Source of the DNA: Mesorhizobium sp. L-2-11
GTDB taxonomy: Bacteria; Pseudomonadota; Alphaproteobacteria; Rhizobiales; Rhizobiaceae
Reading direction: 5' to 3'
NCBI RefSeq assembly: GCF_016756595.1
Contig: NZ_AP023257.1
Coordinates: 2,806,001-2,870,000 of the forward strand
Length of the DNA stretch: 64,000 nucleotides
In this document: positions 40,344-49,148 of the stretch, piece by piece
How positions within the stretch are numbered: the stretch's first letter is position 1
How the letters are laid out: every line of letters begins with the position of its first letter
Position numbers and translations under genes: made by a program
The notes under the pieces: model-generated
The model's database searches: none
What the model was told of the DNA's origin: nothing
The model's input: only the letters and a program-made list of their open reading frames with translations

Positions 40344-40487
40344 TTGGGTTCCTCGCCCCCGCCAAGGGCGGGGGAGAGGTGGCCGCGAAGCGGCCGGAGA
40401 GGGGGCTTTCGTAGGGCGCAGTCCCCCTCTCCGTCTCGGCTTCGCCGAGCCACCTCTCCCCCACTTCGTGGGGGCGAGGAACCCAAG
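40344..40487. repeat. palindromic element, CTTGGGTTCCTCG type
   Basis: Inverted ends CTTGGGTTCCTCGCCCC and GGGGCGAGGAACCCAAG with GGAGAGGTGGCCGC and CGAGCCACCTCTCCCCC inside. A relative of the element inserted in the terminase gene (13374-13592). Confidence 0.82.
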
Positions 40488-40627
40488 CTGGAATGGCCGC
40501 GAACTATGTCGCGGCCGAAGCGTGTACTCCCGAAATCGATCTCGGCTACTGGCCGCAGTGTCTGTCGTTGACTGTCGGTGAAACCGTGCCGGGAGGCGTT
40601 GCATCAGGCGTGCCGGCCCGCGAGCCG

Positions 40628-40690
40628 TTGACATGACTTGCGCTATCGCGCTATTGAACAGGACTATACAGGTTTACTGAACAGGTATTC
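40628..40690 (+). promoter_or_regulatory. promoter and possible operator of the GntR-led unit
   Basis: TTGACA (40628-40633), 17 bp, CTATTG forms a sigma-70-like promoter. GAACAGG (40656-40662), ATACAGG (40666-40672) and GAACAGG (40679-40685) repeat between it and the gtnR-type start, a likely site for autoregulation. Confidence 0.5.
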
Positions 40691-40691
40691 C

Positions 40692-41411
40692 ATGGCGCGT
40701 CGTACGTCGTCTCCCGGAACCGGCAAGCCCGAGCGGATCGCCACCGTCCTCGAGCACGAGATCCGCTCCGGCGTGCTCGGCTTCGGCGACCGCCTGCAGA
40801 GCGAGAACGAGCTTGTCCAGCGCTTCTCCGTCAGCCGCAACACCATCCGCAAGGGTCTCGAGGAACTTTCGAGCCGCGGCCTGATCACCACCAAGGTCGG
40901 CATCGGCTCGTTCGTCACCTTCGACGGCATGCCGGTCGACGACGCCGTCGGCTGGTCGCAGGCGCTGGCCAATGCCGGCGCCAATGCCGAGACGCGCACG
41001 CTCAGGCTCGAGATCATGCAGGATGCCGAGCTCGCCGCCAGGCTCGGCGTCGACAGCCCGTTCTTCATCGCCGTCGACCGGGTGCGCTCAAACGCCGATG
41101 ACGGCCACGCTATCTCGATCGAGCGCAGCCGCCTGCCGCTGTCGCCCGAACTGGAGGACGTGCCGCTGCGCGGCCTGCGCGAGGGCTCGCTGCACCAGAC
41201 GCTGCGGGCGGCGGGGCTGGTCCCCGATCACGGCGAGGAGTGGGCCGATATCGAGATGCTGAGCGCCGAGGACGCCGCCATTCTCGACTGCGCGCCCGGC
41301 GCGCCGTTCCTGCGCACGCGGCGCCTGACGCGCGCCGCCGACGGCCGCGCCATCGAATATGTCACCAGCCTGCTCAATCCGGCGCATTTCGCGCTTCATC
41401 TGGAGTTCTGA
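40692..41411 (+). CDS. GntR family regulator, HutC/UTRA type
   Basis: A 239-aa protein with an N-terminal winged helix (ERIATVLEHEIRSGVLGFGD, then LQSENELVQRFSVSRNTIRK GLEEL) and a C-terminal UTRA ligand-binding domain (about 80-239; PFFIAVDRVRSNADDG, APFLRTRRLTRAADG, AIEYVTSLLNPAHFALHLEF). It heads the unit with the ADP-ribosylglycohydrolase, kinase, ABC importer and dehydratase genes, and probably controls them in response to the imported compound or a product. No strong ribosome-binding site is seen before ATG 40692. Confidence 0.88.
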   Translation: MARRTSSPGTGKPERIATVLEHEIRSGVLGFGDRLQSENELVQRFSVSRNTIRKGLEELSSRGLITTKVGIGSFVTFDGMPVDDAVGWSQALANAGANAETRTLRLEIMQDAELAARLGVDSPFFIAVDRVRSNADDGHAISIERSRLPLSPELEDVPLRGLREGSLHQTLRAAGLVPDHGEEWADIEMLSAEDAAILDCAPGAPFLRTRRLTRAADGRAIEYVTSLLNPAHFALHLEF

Positions 41412-41413
41412 GC

Positions 41414-42460
41414 ATGAACGCGCAGAGAATGGAGACAGGCGAGGCGATCGACCGGGCGATGGGTGCGCTTGTCGGCGGTGCGCTGGGCGATGCGCTCGGC
41501 ATGCCGACGCAGCTTTTGTCGCCGGCCCGCATCGCCGAGCTTTACGGCCGTGTCGAGGATTTCGTCGCGCCCGCCGCCGACCATCCGGTGTCGAAGGGCC
41601 TGGCCGCCGGCACCGTTACCGACGACACCGAACAGGCGCTGCTGCTCGGCCGCATCCTGGTCGTTTCAGGCGATCGGTTCGACCACGCGCGCTGGGTCAG
41701 CGCGCTGCTCGACTGGGAGCGCGAGGTCAAGGCGCGCGGCAGCTACGATCTGCTCGGACCTTCGACCAAGCGGGCCATCGACGCCATCAATGGCGGCGTG
41801 CCGGCCGAGGAAGCGGGGCGGAGCGGCGACACCAATGGCGCCGCCATGCGCATCGCGCCGGTCGGCATCATGATGCCGCAGGAGCCGCTTGACGCACTGG
41901 TCGCCAAAGTCGCCGAAACCTGTCGCGCCACGCACAACACCTCGATCGCCATTGCCTCGGCCGCAGCCGTCGCTGCCGCCGTCAGCTGCGGTGTGGCCGG
42001 CGGCGACTGGCTTGCCGCATCAGACCGCGCGGTCGAGGCGGCAAGGCAAGGGGCGGCGCTCGGGCACTGGGTCACCGGCGGCGACATTGCCGCGCGGATC
42101 GACTGGGCGAGGGGTCTCGTCCGCGGCAGGCCTGTCGCCGACGGCATCCGGCTGATCGTCGAGCTGGTCGGCACCGGCGTCGCCAGCCAGGAATCGGTCC
42201 CGGCGGCCTTCGCGGTGCTGGAAATCGCCGGCGGCGATGCCTGGCAGGCGGCCGTCATCAGCGCCAATCTCGGCGGCGACACCGACACGATCGGCGCCAT
42301 TGCCGCCGGCATGGCAGGCGCCTGCGCCGGCTTTCGCCGATTGCCGCAGCAAAAAATCGCCCGGCTCAACGGCCTCGACATTGAGCAGGTGAGGGCGCTG
42401 GCCGCCGACCTGGTCGCCGTGCGGATGGCGAAAGGCGGCTCGGGCAAGGAGGCGGCATGA
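41414..42460 (+). CDS. ADP-ribosylglycohydrolase family protein
   Basis: A 348-aa protein with the metal-binding motifs of ARH/DraG enzymes: GALVGGALGDALGMP, GTVTDDTEQALLLGR, GDTNGAAMRIAPVG and LGGDTDTIGAIAAGMAGA, all intact. These enzymes hydrolyse N-glycosidic bonds to ADP-ribose or related ribosides, using two Mg2+. The start lies 2 bp after the regulator gene and the end overlaps the PfkB kinase by 4 bp. In this transport/catabolic setting a small-molecule glycoside is a more likely substrate than an ADP-ribosylated protein; that is inference. Confidence 0.88.
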   Translation: MNAQRMETGEAIDRAMGALVGGALGDALGMPTQLLSPARIAELYGRVEDFVAPAADHPVSKGLAAGTVTDDTEQALLLGRILVVSGDRFDHARWVSALLDWEREVKARGSYDLLGPSTKRAIDAINGGVPAEEAGRSGDTNGAAMRIAPVGIMMPQEPLDALVAKVAETCRATHNTSIAIASAAAVAAAVSCGVAGGDWLAASDRAVEAARQGAALGHWVTGGDIAARIDWARGLVRGRPVADGIRLIVELVGTGVASQESVPAAFAVLEIAGGDAWQAAVISANLGGDTDTIGAIAAGMAGACAGFRRLPQQKIARLNGLDIEQVRALAADLVAVRMAKGGSGKEAA

Positions 42461-43425
42461 GCGGGCGCCTCGTCCATATCGGCAGCGCGGTGGTCGACCA
42501 TGTCTATCGCATCGACGCCTTGCCGGCGCCCGGCACCGAAAAGACCGCATCGAGCTATGCCCAGGTCGCCGGCGGCGGTTTCAACATGATGGTCGCGGCC
42601 AGCCGCACCGGCATGAAGGTCGTCTTCGGCGGCCAGCTCGGCAGCGGACCCAATGGCGACTTCCTGCGCGCCGCCTTCGCCGCCGAAGGCATCGAAACGC
42701 TGACCCCGGCATCGCCGCTGATGGACAGCGGCAATTGCGTCGCCATGATCAGCGGCGACGCCGAGCGCACCTTCGTGTCATGGCCTGGCGCCGAGAGTGT
42801 TCTCAGCTTCGGCATGATGGCGCCCGTCCGAGTTGCGCCGGGGGACTGGGTGTTCGCCTCCGGCTATACGCTGAGCTATGTCGGCAGCCGCGACGCGCTG
42901 GCCGACTGGATCGAGGCGTTGCCGGCGGAGATTTTCCTGGTCTTCGATCCGACGCCGGTCATTTCGGACATTCCGCGCGCCATTCTCGACCGGGTGCTGG
43001 CGCGCACGAACTGGTTGAGCTGCAACACAGCGGAAGCGGCCGAGATCGCCGGCCGCGGCGATGTCGAGGCCGTTGCCGCCCGGCTGCTGGACAGCCACTG
43101 CCCGAGCGCCGACGGGGTCATCATCCGCGCCGGGGCAAAAGGCTGCTTCGTGCGGCTGGCTGACGGCGGCGCGCAGGCCGTGCCCGGTTTCAAGGTCGCC
43201 GCCGTCGATACCAACGGCGCCGGCGACACCCATATCGGCGCCTTCGTCAGCGCGCTGTCGCGGGGCGTGCCGCCCTTCGAAGCGGCAAGTTACGCCAATG
43301 CGGCGGCGGCGCTCTCGGTCACCCGCCATGGCGGATCGTCGGCGCCGACCGACCAGGAGATCCAGACATTCCTCAGCCATGACGATCAATCCGTGCACGG
43401 CCGGAAGCAAAAGGCCCATTTATGA
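42457..43425 (+). CDS. PfkB-family carbohydrate kinase
   Basis: A 322-aa ribokinase-like protein: N-terminal GSAVVDHVYRIDALPAPGTE, the sugar-binding VAGGGFNMMVAASRTG, LSCNTAEAAEIAGRGD, and the ATP/catalytic motif DTNGAGDTHIGAF with the catalytic Asp in GAGD. It would phosphorylate a sugar or nucleoside freed by the upstream glycohydrolase. ATGA overlap with the preceding gene. Confidence 0.92.
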   Translation: MSGRLVHIGSAVVDHVYRIDALPAPGTEKTASSYAQVAGGGFNMMVAASRTGMKVVFGGQLGSGPNGDFLRAAFAAEGIETLTPASPLMDSGNCVAMISGDAERTFVSWPGAESVLSFGMMAPVRVAPGDWVFASGYTLSYVGSRDALADWIEALPAEIFLVFDPTPVISDIPRAILDRVLARTNWLSCNTAEAAEIAGRGDVEAVAARLLDSHCPSADGVIIRAGAKGCFVRLADGGAQAVPGFKVAAVDTNGAGDTHIGAFVSALSRGVPPFEAASYANAAAALSVTRHGGSSAPTDQEIQTFLSHDDQSVHGRKQKAHL

Positions 43426-43480
43426 CAGCCTAAATGACGCAACAAGCCCGCCAACCGGGCGAACAATGAGAGGAACCAAC

Positions 43481-44536
43481 ATGCGCATGCCCAAACTGAC
43501 TGCATTTGTGACGGCAACCGCCGTCTTCGCTTCCGCACTGGCCGCCACTGCCGCCGAAGTGCATGTGCTCAACTGGAAGGGTTACGGCGCCGACGAGCCC
43601 TGGGCCATCGCCGCCTTCGAGAAGGCGACCGGCAACAAGGTGGTCAACGACTTCTTCAATTCCGAACAGGAAATGCTGACCAAGCTGAGGACCAATCCCG
43701 GCCTCTACGACGTCGTCATGATCAACGCCGCCTTCAACGACCAGGCGATGGCGGAAAAACTGATCCAGCCGGTCGATGTCTCGAAGATCCCCAACTATGC
43801 CGACATCAGCCCGGACAAGGCGGGTTCGCCGATGCTCAATCATGACGGCAAGGTCTATGGCGTGCCATGGGTGTGGGGCTTGACCGCGCTCGCCATCAAC
43901 GAGAAATCCTTCGAGACGCCGCCGACCAGCATCGCCGAGATGTGGAACGATGCGCATAAGGGCCGCGTCACCATTCGCGACGACGCTGTCGAAGCGGTCC
44001 AGTTCGGCGCCATCGCCACCGGCCAGAACATCAACGACATCAAGGATATGGAAGCGGTCAAGGCGAAGCTGACCTCGCTGATGCCGCAGATCAGGACGTT
44101 CTGGAGCTCGGAAAACGACTGGAACCAGATGGTCGCCTCCAACCAGATCGACATCGGCACTTATTGGAGCGGCTCGGCCGACCGCGCCAAGACGCATTTC
44201 AAGCTGCCGGTGTCGCTGGTCATCCCCGGGGAAGGCGCCGTCGCCTGGCTCGACGCTTTCTCCATTCCGGTCGGCGCCAAGAACGTCACTGGGGCCGAAG
44301 CCTTCATCAACTACATGATCGACCCGAAATTCTATGTCGAATGGGTCACCAAGGTCGGCGCGCCGGTCTCGGCCAACGCCAAGGCGGTCGCAGCGCTTCC
44401 CGAAGATGCCTTCAACCGCAAGGTGATGGGCGACCCTGACGTCGCCAAGCGCATCCAGTTCCAGGCGCCGATCAGCGACGCGCAGCGCGAGGCCTATCTG
44501 GCGCTGTGGCAGCAGCTCAAGGTCAACGTCAAGTAG
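43481..44536 (+). CDS. periplasmic binding protein, spermidine/putrescine (PotD) type
   Basis: A 351-aa protein: signal peptide LTAFVTATAVFASALAATAA (cut before EVHVLNWKG), then EVHVLNWKGYGADEPWAIAA, GLYDVVMINAAFNDQAMAEK, VYGVPWVWGLTALAINEKSF and TFWSSENDWNQMVASNQIDI. These match the PotD/PotF family of polyamine-type binding proteins, though other cationic or amide ligands occur in the family. AGAGGA lies 8 bp before ATG 43481. It is followed by two permeases and an ATPase. Confidence 0.9.
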   Translation: MRMPKLTAFVTATAVFASALAATAAEVHVLNWKGYGADEPWAIAAFEKATGNKVVNDFFNSEQEMLTKLRTNPGLYDVVMINAAFNDQAMAEKLIQPVDVSKIPNYADISPDKAGSPMLNHDGKVYGVPWVWGLTALAINEKSFETPPTSIAEMWNDAHKGRVTIRDDAVEAVQFGAIATGQNINDIKDMEAVKAKLTSLMPQIRTFWSSENDWNQMVASNQIDIGTYWSGSADRAKTHFKLPVSLVIPGEGAVAWLDAFSIPVGAKNVTGAEAFINYMIDPKFYVEWVTKVGAPVSANAKAVAALPEDAFNRKVMGDPDVAKRIQFQAPISDAQREAYLALWQQLKVNVK

Positions 44537-44561
44537 CGCAAGCTTTTTCGGGGAGGAGCAT

Positions 44562-45431
44562 ATGGCAGGACAGGCCGCGAGAGGTTCGAGGAGCGGATTG
44601 CGATCGGCTTTGCCCCTGCTGCTGCCGGCTTATCTCTGGCTGACGGTGGCGATTTTCCTGCCGCTGTCGGCCATGGTTTTTTTCTCGTTCATGACCGACT
44701 TGCCGCTGTCGGGGAAGGCGTGGTCGTTCACGCTGGACAACTACACGGCCTTCCTCTCGCAGGGCCTTTACGGGACGCTGCTGCTGGCCTCGCTCCGGCT
44801 CGGGCTCGAGGTGACGCTGTGGTGTGTCGTCATCGGCTATCCCGCGGCCTACGTGCTGGCCAAGGTGTTTCGGGGGCGCAGCCGCGAGGCGATCTTCCTG
44901 CTCGTCATCCTGCCGTTCTGGTCGAACGGCCTGGTGCGCATCTTCTCCTGGGCGATGGTGCTGCGCGAGGGCGGCATTCTCGACACCGCCCTCAACGCCG
45001 TGCTGCCGTTCAGGATCAACATCGACCTGATGTATTCCTATCCGGCTGTCATCATCGGCCTGGTCCATTCCTACGTGCCCTACATGGTGCTGACCTGTTA
45101 TCTCACGCTGCAGGCGATCGACGATTCGCTGATCGAGGCAGGACGCTCGCTCGGCGCCTCGCGGCTGCAGATGCTGAAACGGGTGATCATTCCGCTGTCG
45201 ATGCCGGGGCTGGTCGCCGGGGCGGCGCTGATCTTCGTTCCCGTTGTCGGCTCGTTCATGGAACCGCGTATCCTCGGTGGCCGCACCGGCACTTTTTACG
45301 GCACGATCATCGAGGACCAGTTCGTCGCCGTGTTCAACTGGCCGCTTGGTGCCGCGCTGTCGTTCATCCTGCTGGCCGTCGTGCTAGTCATCCTGGCGCT
45401 GGCGTCGCCGGTGTTGCGGAGGGCTGCGTGA
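44562..45431 (+). CDS. ABC permease, PotB type
   Basis: A 289-aa inner-membrane permease with six hydrophobic segments and the EAA loop motif SLIEAGRSLGASRLQMLKRV facing the ATPase. N-terminal LLPAYLWLTVAIFLPLSAMV is a typical first helix. It sits 26 bp after the binding protein, and its stop overlaps the next start by one base (TGATG). Confidence 0.9.
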   Translation: MAGQAARGSRSGLRSALPLLLPAYLWLTVAIFLPLSAMVFFSFMTDLPLSGKAWSFTLDNYTAFLSQGLYGTLLLASLRLGLEVTLWCVVIGYPAAYVLAKVFRGRSREAIFLLVILPFWSNGLVRIFSWAMVLREGGILDTALNAVLPFRINIDLMYSYPAVIIGLVHSYVPYMVLTCYLTLQAIDDSLIEAGRSLGASRLQMLKRVIIPLSMPGLVAGAALIFVPVVGSFMEPRILGGRTGTFYGTIIEDQFVAVFNWPLGAALSFILLAVVLVILALASPVLRRAA

Positions 45432-46219
45432 TGGCGACGACGCGTATCCTGGAATGGTGCGGGCGCCTCTACATCTGGCTGCTGCTCGCCTTCCTCTACC
45501 TGCCCATTGTCATCATGGCGCTGATGTCGTTCAACGTCTCGCCCTTCTACCAATTGCCGTTCGAATGGACGACCGAGTGGTACGCCTTGCTCTGGCAGAA
45601 CGATCAACTGATCTCGGCCACCTGGAACAGCATCGAGATCGCCATCATCAGCACCATCATCTCCACGGTGCTCGGCTCGGCGGCATCGCTGGCGCTCTAT
45701 CGCCATGAATTTCGTGGCAAGAAAGTTTTGCAGGCGCTGCTGTTTCCACCGATCGCCATTCCGTGGCTGATCACCGGCACGGCGATGCTGATCTTCTTCT
45801 TCGCCGTCGGCATCGGGCGTGGGCTGTTCGCGATCCTGCTCGGCCATGTCGCGCTGGCGCTGCCCTATGTCATCGTCGTCGTCTCGGCCCGGCTGCAGAC
45901 TTTTGCGCCGGAGCTGGAAGAGGCGGCGCGTTCGCTCGGCGCCAACCAGTGGCAGGTGACTTCGCGGGTGACGCTGCCCTGGATCATGCCGGGCGTCATT
46001 GCCGGCGGGCTGTTCGCCTTTGCCGTGTCGTTCGACCAGTTCGTGGTCTCCTACTTCCTGTCGACGCCGGGCCAGACGACGTTGCCGGTCGAGATCTACG
46101 CCGCGATCCGCAAGGGTTTTTCGCCGGAGATCAATGCCGTCTCGACGATCATCATCGTCGTCTCGATGACGCTGATGCTGCTCACGGCACGGTTCTTCAA
46201 ATTCGGCGGAGAGAAATAA
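45431..46219 (+). CDS. ABC permease, PotC type
   Basis: A 262-aa permease: first helix WLLLAFLYLPIVIMALMSFN, then WNSIEIAIISTIISTVLGSA and the EAA loop ELEEAARSLGANQWQVTSRV, ending in a hydrophobic helix. It pairs with the PotB-type permease; one-base overlaps at both ends indicate translational coupling. Confidence 0.9.
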   Translation: MATTRILEWCGRLYIWLLLAFLYLPIVIMALMSFNVSPFYQLPFEWTTEWYALLWQNDQLISATWNSIEIAIISTIISTVLGSAASLALYRHEFRGKKVLQALLFPPIAIPWLITGTAMLIFFFAVGIGRGLFAILLGHVALALPYVIVVVSARLQTFAPELEEAARSLGANQWQVTSRVTLPWIMPGVIAGGLFAFAVSFDQFVVSYFLSTPGQTTLPVEIYAAIRKGFSPEINAVSTIIIVVSMTLMLLTARFFKFGGEK

Positions 46220-47286
46220 TGGCCGGCGTGCAGGTGGCGAATTTGTCGCGCAGTTTTGGCGCGCACAAGGCGCTGGACGACGTCTCGATCGATTTCGCCG
46301 ACGGCGGTTTTTATGCGCTGCTCGGGCCGTCGGGCAGCGGCAAGACCACGCTCTTGCGCCAGATCGCCGGCTTCGATTTTCCCGACTCCGGCCGGATCGC
46401 GATCGGCGGCGAGAGCGTCGAGCGGGTGCCGGTCGAGAAGCGGCGCATCGGCATGGTGTTCCAGAACTATGCGCTGTTTCCCAATATGAGCGTGGGTGAC
46501 AATGTCGCGTTCGGCCTGTCGGTGCGTGGCGAGGCCAAGCCAACGATCGCCAGCGAGGTGCAGCGTGCGCTCGACCTGGTGCAGCTCGGCAAGCTCGGCG
46601 GCCGCCGCCCGCACCAGCTGTCCGGCGGCCAGCGCCAGCGGGTAGCGCTTGCCCGCGCCATCGTCACCAGGCCGCGCGTGCTTCTGCTCGACGAGCCGCT
46701 GGGCGCGCTCGACAAGGCGCTGCGCGTCGACATGCAGATCGAGCTGAAGCGCATCCAGCGCGAGATCGGCATCACCACCATCTTCGTCACCCACGACCAG
46801 GAAGAAGCGCTGACGATGAGCGACCGCATCGGCATCCTGCGTGACGGCAGGCTGGTGCAGGAAGGACCGCCGGAGGAGATCTACGACAGCCCGAAGAGCG
46901 AGTTCGCCGCCACCTTCCTCGGCGACGCCAACATCTTTCGCGGCGAGACCACCGGCACCGGCATCCGCTTGCCCGACGGCACCGCGATCGCAGCCGGGGC
47001 AGGCGCGACGCTTGCCGCCGGCGCCAAGGCCAGCTGCGCGGTGCGGCCCGAGCGCATCCGCATTGCTGCCGATGGCGACGGTGCGGACCAGGCCCAGCCC
47101 AACACCCTGCGCGGGCGGGTCGCCAAACGTATCTTTGCCGGCAACAGCAGCACCTATTTTGTCGATCGCGACGGCCAGACCATCAAAGTCATTGTGCAGA
47201 ACACCGGCATTGAAAGGTTGGCGGAGGGGCAAAAAGTGGTGCTGCGCTGGTCGCCGGACAGCACGGTGCTGATCGCCGCGGGCTAG
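46219..47286 (+). CDS. ABC ATPase, PotA type
   Basis: A 355-aa MalK/PotA-class ATPase. Walker A LLGPSGSGKTTLLRQIAG, Q-loop MVFQNYALFPNMSV, signature LSGGQRQRVALARAI, Walker B VLLLDEPLGALD, His-loop FVTHDQEEALTMSD, then a C-terminal TOBE domain (CAVRPERIRIA). All catalytic residues are present. It is the only ATPase of this importer, so it should act as a homodimer. Confidence 0.94.
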   Translation: MAGVQVANLSRSFGAHKALDDVSIDFADGGFYALLGPSGSGKTTLLRQIAGFDFPDSGRIAIGGESVERVPVEKRRIGMVFQNYALFPNMSVGDNVAFGLSVRGEAKPTIASEVQRALDLVQLGKLGGRRPHQLSGGQRQRVALARAIVTRPRVLLLDEPLGALDKALRVDMQIELKRIQREIGITTIFVTHDQEEALTMSDRIGILRDGRLVQEGPPEEIYDSPKSEFAATFLGDANIFRGETTGTGIRLPDGTAIAAGAGATLAAGAKASCAVRPERIRIAADGDGADQAQPNTLRGRVAKRIFAGNSSTYFVDRDGQTIKVIVQNTGIERLAEGQKVVLRWSPDSTVLIAAG

Positions 47287-47366
47287 CAGATCGAATCCTT
47301 CAGTCTTGTCAGGCAGTCCGCAATCAGGGAGAGCTTGATCGGGCATAAATGCCCCGGAGCTTGCCG

Positions 47367-48611
47367 ATGACGCTGGAATTGACGGCCGAAGACCAGTCGA
47401 TGCTCGACGGCGAGCACGGCCGGGCCGTGGCCGCCGCGATGAAAATACTGGTCGCCTTTTCCAACGCAGTTGGCGCGCGCGAGCTGTTGGACATTGCCGG
47501 CGCGCATATCGACGGCTGCCTGTATCACGGCCAGGCCAGCCTCGATTTCGTCGAAAGGCTGGTCGAGGGCGGCGGCCGCGTTCGGGTGCCGACGACACTC
47601 AATGTTGGCTCGTTCGATCTCATCCATCCCGGGCTGGTGAAGATGCCGGCTGCGGAAGCAGTGTCGGCGCGGCGGCTGATGAAGGCGCATCTGGAGCTCG
47701 GCTGCCAGGCGACCTTCACCTGCGCGCCCTATCAGACGCGGTTCCGGCCGGGCTTTGGCGAGCAGATCGCCTGGGGCGAGTCCAACGCCATCGTCTTTGC
47801 CAATTCGGTGATCGGAGCGCGGACCAACCGCTATGGCGATTTCATCGATCTGTGCTGCGCGATGACCGGGCGCGCGCCGGCCTGGGGACTGCATTTGACC
47901 AATGATCGGCGCGGCCAGATCCTGTTCGAGCTGACCGGTTCTTTCGAGTCTGCCGATGCCCTGTTCGTCGGCATCGGGCTTATTGTCGGGCAAAGGAGCG
48001 GCGACCGCATTCCTGTCATATCGGGCCTGCCGCAGCCGCGCGATGAGGATCAGCTGAAGGCGCTTGGCGCGGCGGCGGCAACGACGGGCGCGGTGGCGCT
48101 GTTTCATGCGGTCGGCATCACGCCGGAAGCAAGGACGTTCGACGAGGCATTTCGCGGCATGGCGCCGGAGGTGACGATCCGGATCTGTCGCGCCGACATC
48201 GACCAGGCGCTGGCAAAACTGTCGAGCGTCCCCGAAGGTGCGCCGCTTGCGGCCGTATCGCTCGGCACGCCGCATTTTTCGCACGAGGAATGGATGCGCC
48301 TTTTGCCGATGCTGCGCGAGGTGGCGCCGCGCAGGGGCATCCCGATCTACGTCAACACCGGGCGCGCCACTTTGAAGAGATTGCAGGATGAGGGCGCATT
48401 GGCCGGCATGGAGGCGTTCGGTCTAATTCCGGTTGCGGATACCTGCACCTATGTCACCTCCATCATCGAGCGTCTCGACGGCGTGGTGATGACCAACTCC
48501 GGCAAATGGGCGCATTACGCCCCCGGCAATATCGGCGTGTCCGTCGCGTTCGGCGACATAAAGGATTGCATCCGTTCGGCAGCGGCCGGGCACGTCGTGA
48601 GGGGGCCATGA
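47367..48611 (+). CDS. aconitase X (AcnX) large subunit
   Basis: A 414-aa protein of the aconitase-X catalytic type: MTLELTAEDQSMLDGEHGRA, LVEGGGRVRVPTTLNVGSFD, the Cys-containing LGCQATFTCAPYQ, and the end VVMTNSGKWAHYAPGNIGVS. Bacterial AcnX enzymes are best known as cis-3-hydroxy-L-proline dehydratases, giving pyrroline-2-carboxylate; archaeal relatives dehydrate phosphomevalonate. ATG 47367 has GGAG about 9 bp before it; ATG 47349 is possible. It overlaps the small-subunit gene by ATGA. Confidence 0.88.
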   Translation: MTLELTAEDQSMLDGEHGRAVAAAMKILVAFSNAVGARELLDIAGAHIDGCLYHGQASLDFVERLVEGGGRVRVPTTLNVGSFDLIHPGLVKMPAAEAVSARRLMKAHLELGCQATFTCAPYQTRFRPGFGEQIAWGESNAIVFANSVIGARTNRYGDFIDLCCAMTGRAPAWGLHLTNDRRGQILFELTGSFESADALFVGIGLIVGQRSGDRIPVISGLPQPRDEDQLKALGAAAATTGAVALFHAVGITPEARTFDEAFRGMAPEVTIRICRADIDQALAKLSSVPEGAPLAAVSLGTPHFSHEEWMRLLPMLREVAPRRGIPIYVNTGRATLKRLQDEGALAGMEAFGLIPVADTCTYVTSIIERLDGVVMTNSGKWAHYAPGNIGVSVAFGDIKDCIRSAAAGHVVRGP

Positions 48612-49045
48612 AAGGGCTGGAAAAGTCGGTGTTGAAGAGAGTTGGCACGTTCCAGCTTGCCGGCGAAGCGCTAGGCTCGGCGCTGGTGTTTTCGCACGCG
48701 CTCAGCTTCTGGGGCGGGATCGACGTTGAAACAGGCGAAATCATCGATCATTCGCATCCCGGTCTTGGCCAAAATGTCGCTGGCAGGATCCTGGTGATGG
48801 CATCCGGGCGCGGCTCGTCGTCCTCGTCCTCAGTGCTGGCGGAGGCGATCCGTCGGGGTACGGCGCCGGCCGGCATCATCCTGCAGCGGCCCGATCCGAT
48901 CCTGGCCGTCGGCGCCATCGTCGCCGAGTTCCTCTACGACATCAGCATGCCGCTGGTCGTCTGCGATATATCGGGCATTGTTTCTGGCGACCGGATCGCA
49001 ATTGGTGTTGGCGAGGATGGTGGGGCGATCGTCAGCGGGATTTAG
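48608..49045 (+). CDS. aconitase X swivel (small) subunit, DUF126
   Basis: A 145-aa protein, the swivel domain that completes the AcnX active site: ALVFSHALSFWGGIDVETGE, IIDHSHPGLGQNVAGRILVM and the Ser-rich ASGRGSSSSSSVLAEAIRRG, ending ISGIVSGDRIAIG. Separate small and large subunits are usual in bacteria. It is the last gene of the unit; its end converges on the LacI gene. Confidence 0.88.
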   Translation: MKGLEKSVLKRVGTFQLAGEALGSALVFSHALSFWGGIDVETGEIIDHSHPGLGQNVAGRILVMASGRGSSSSSSVLAEAIRRGTAPAGIILQRPDPILAVGAIVAEFLYDISMPLVVCDISGIVSGDRIAIGVGEDGGAIVSGI

Positions 49046-49148
49046 CCGGCCATCAGTCCGTGCGGCATCCAACTCAAGGTTACCCTGATCGCCGCGGCGC
49101 CGCAGGCCGCACTTGATGGCGTGGCCTCCGATATCCCTGAGCTTCCGT

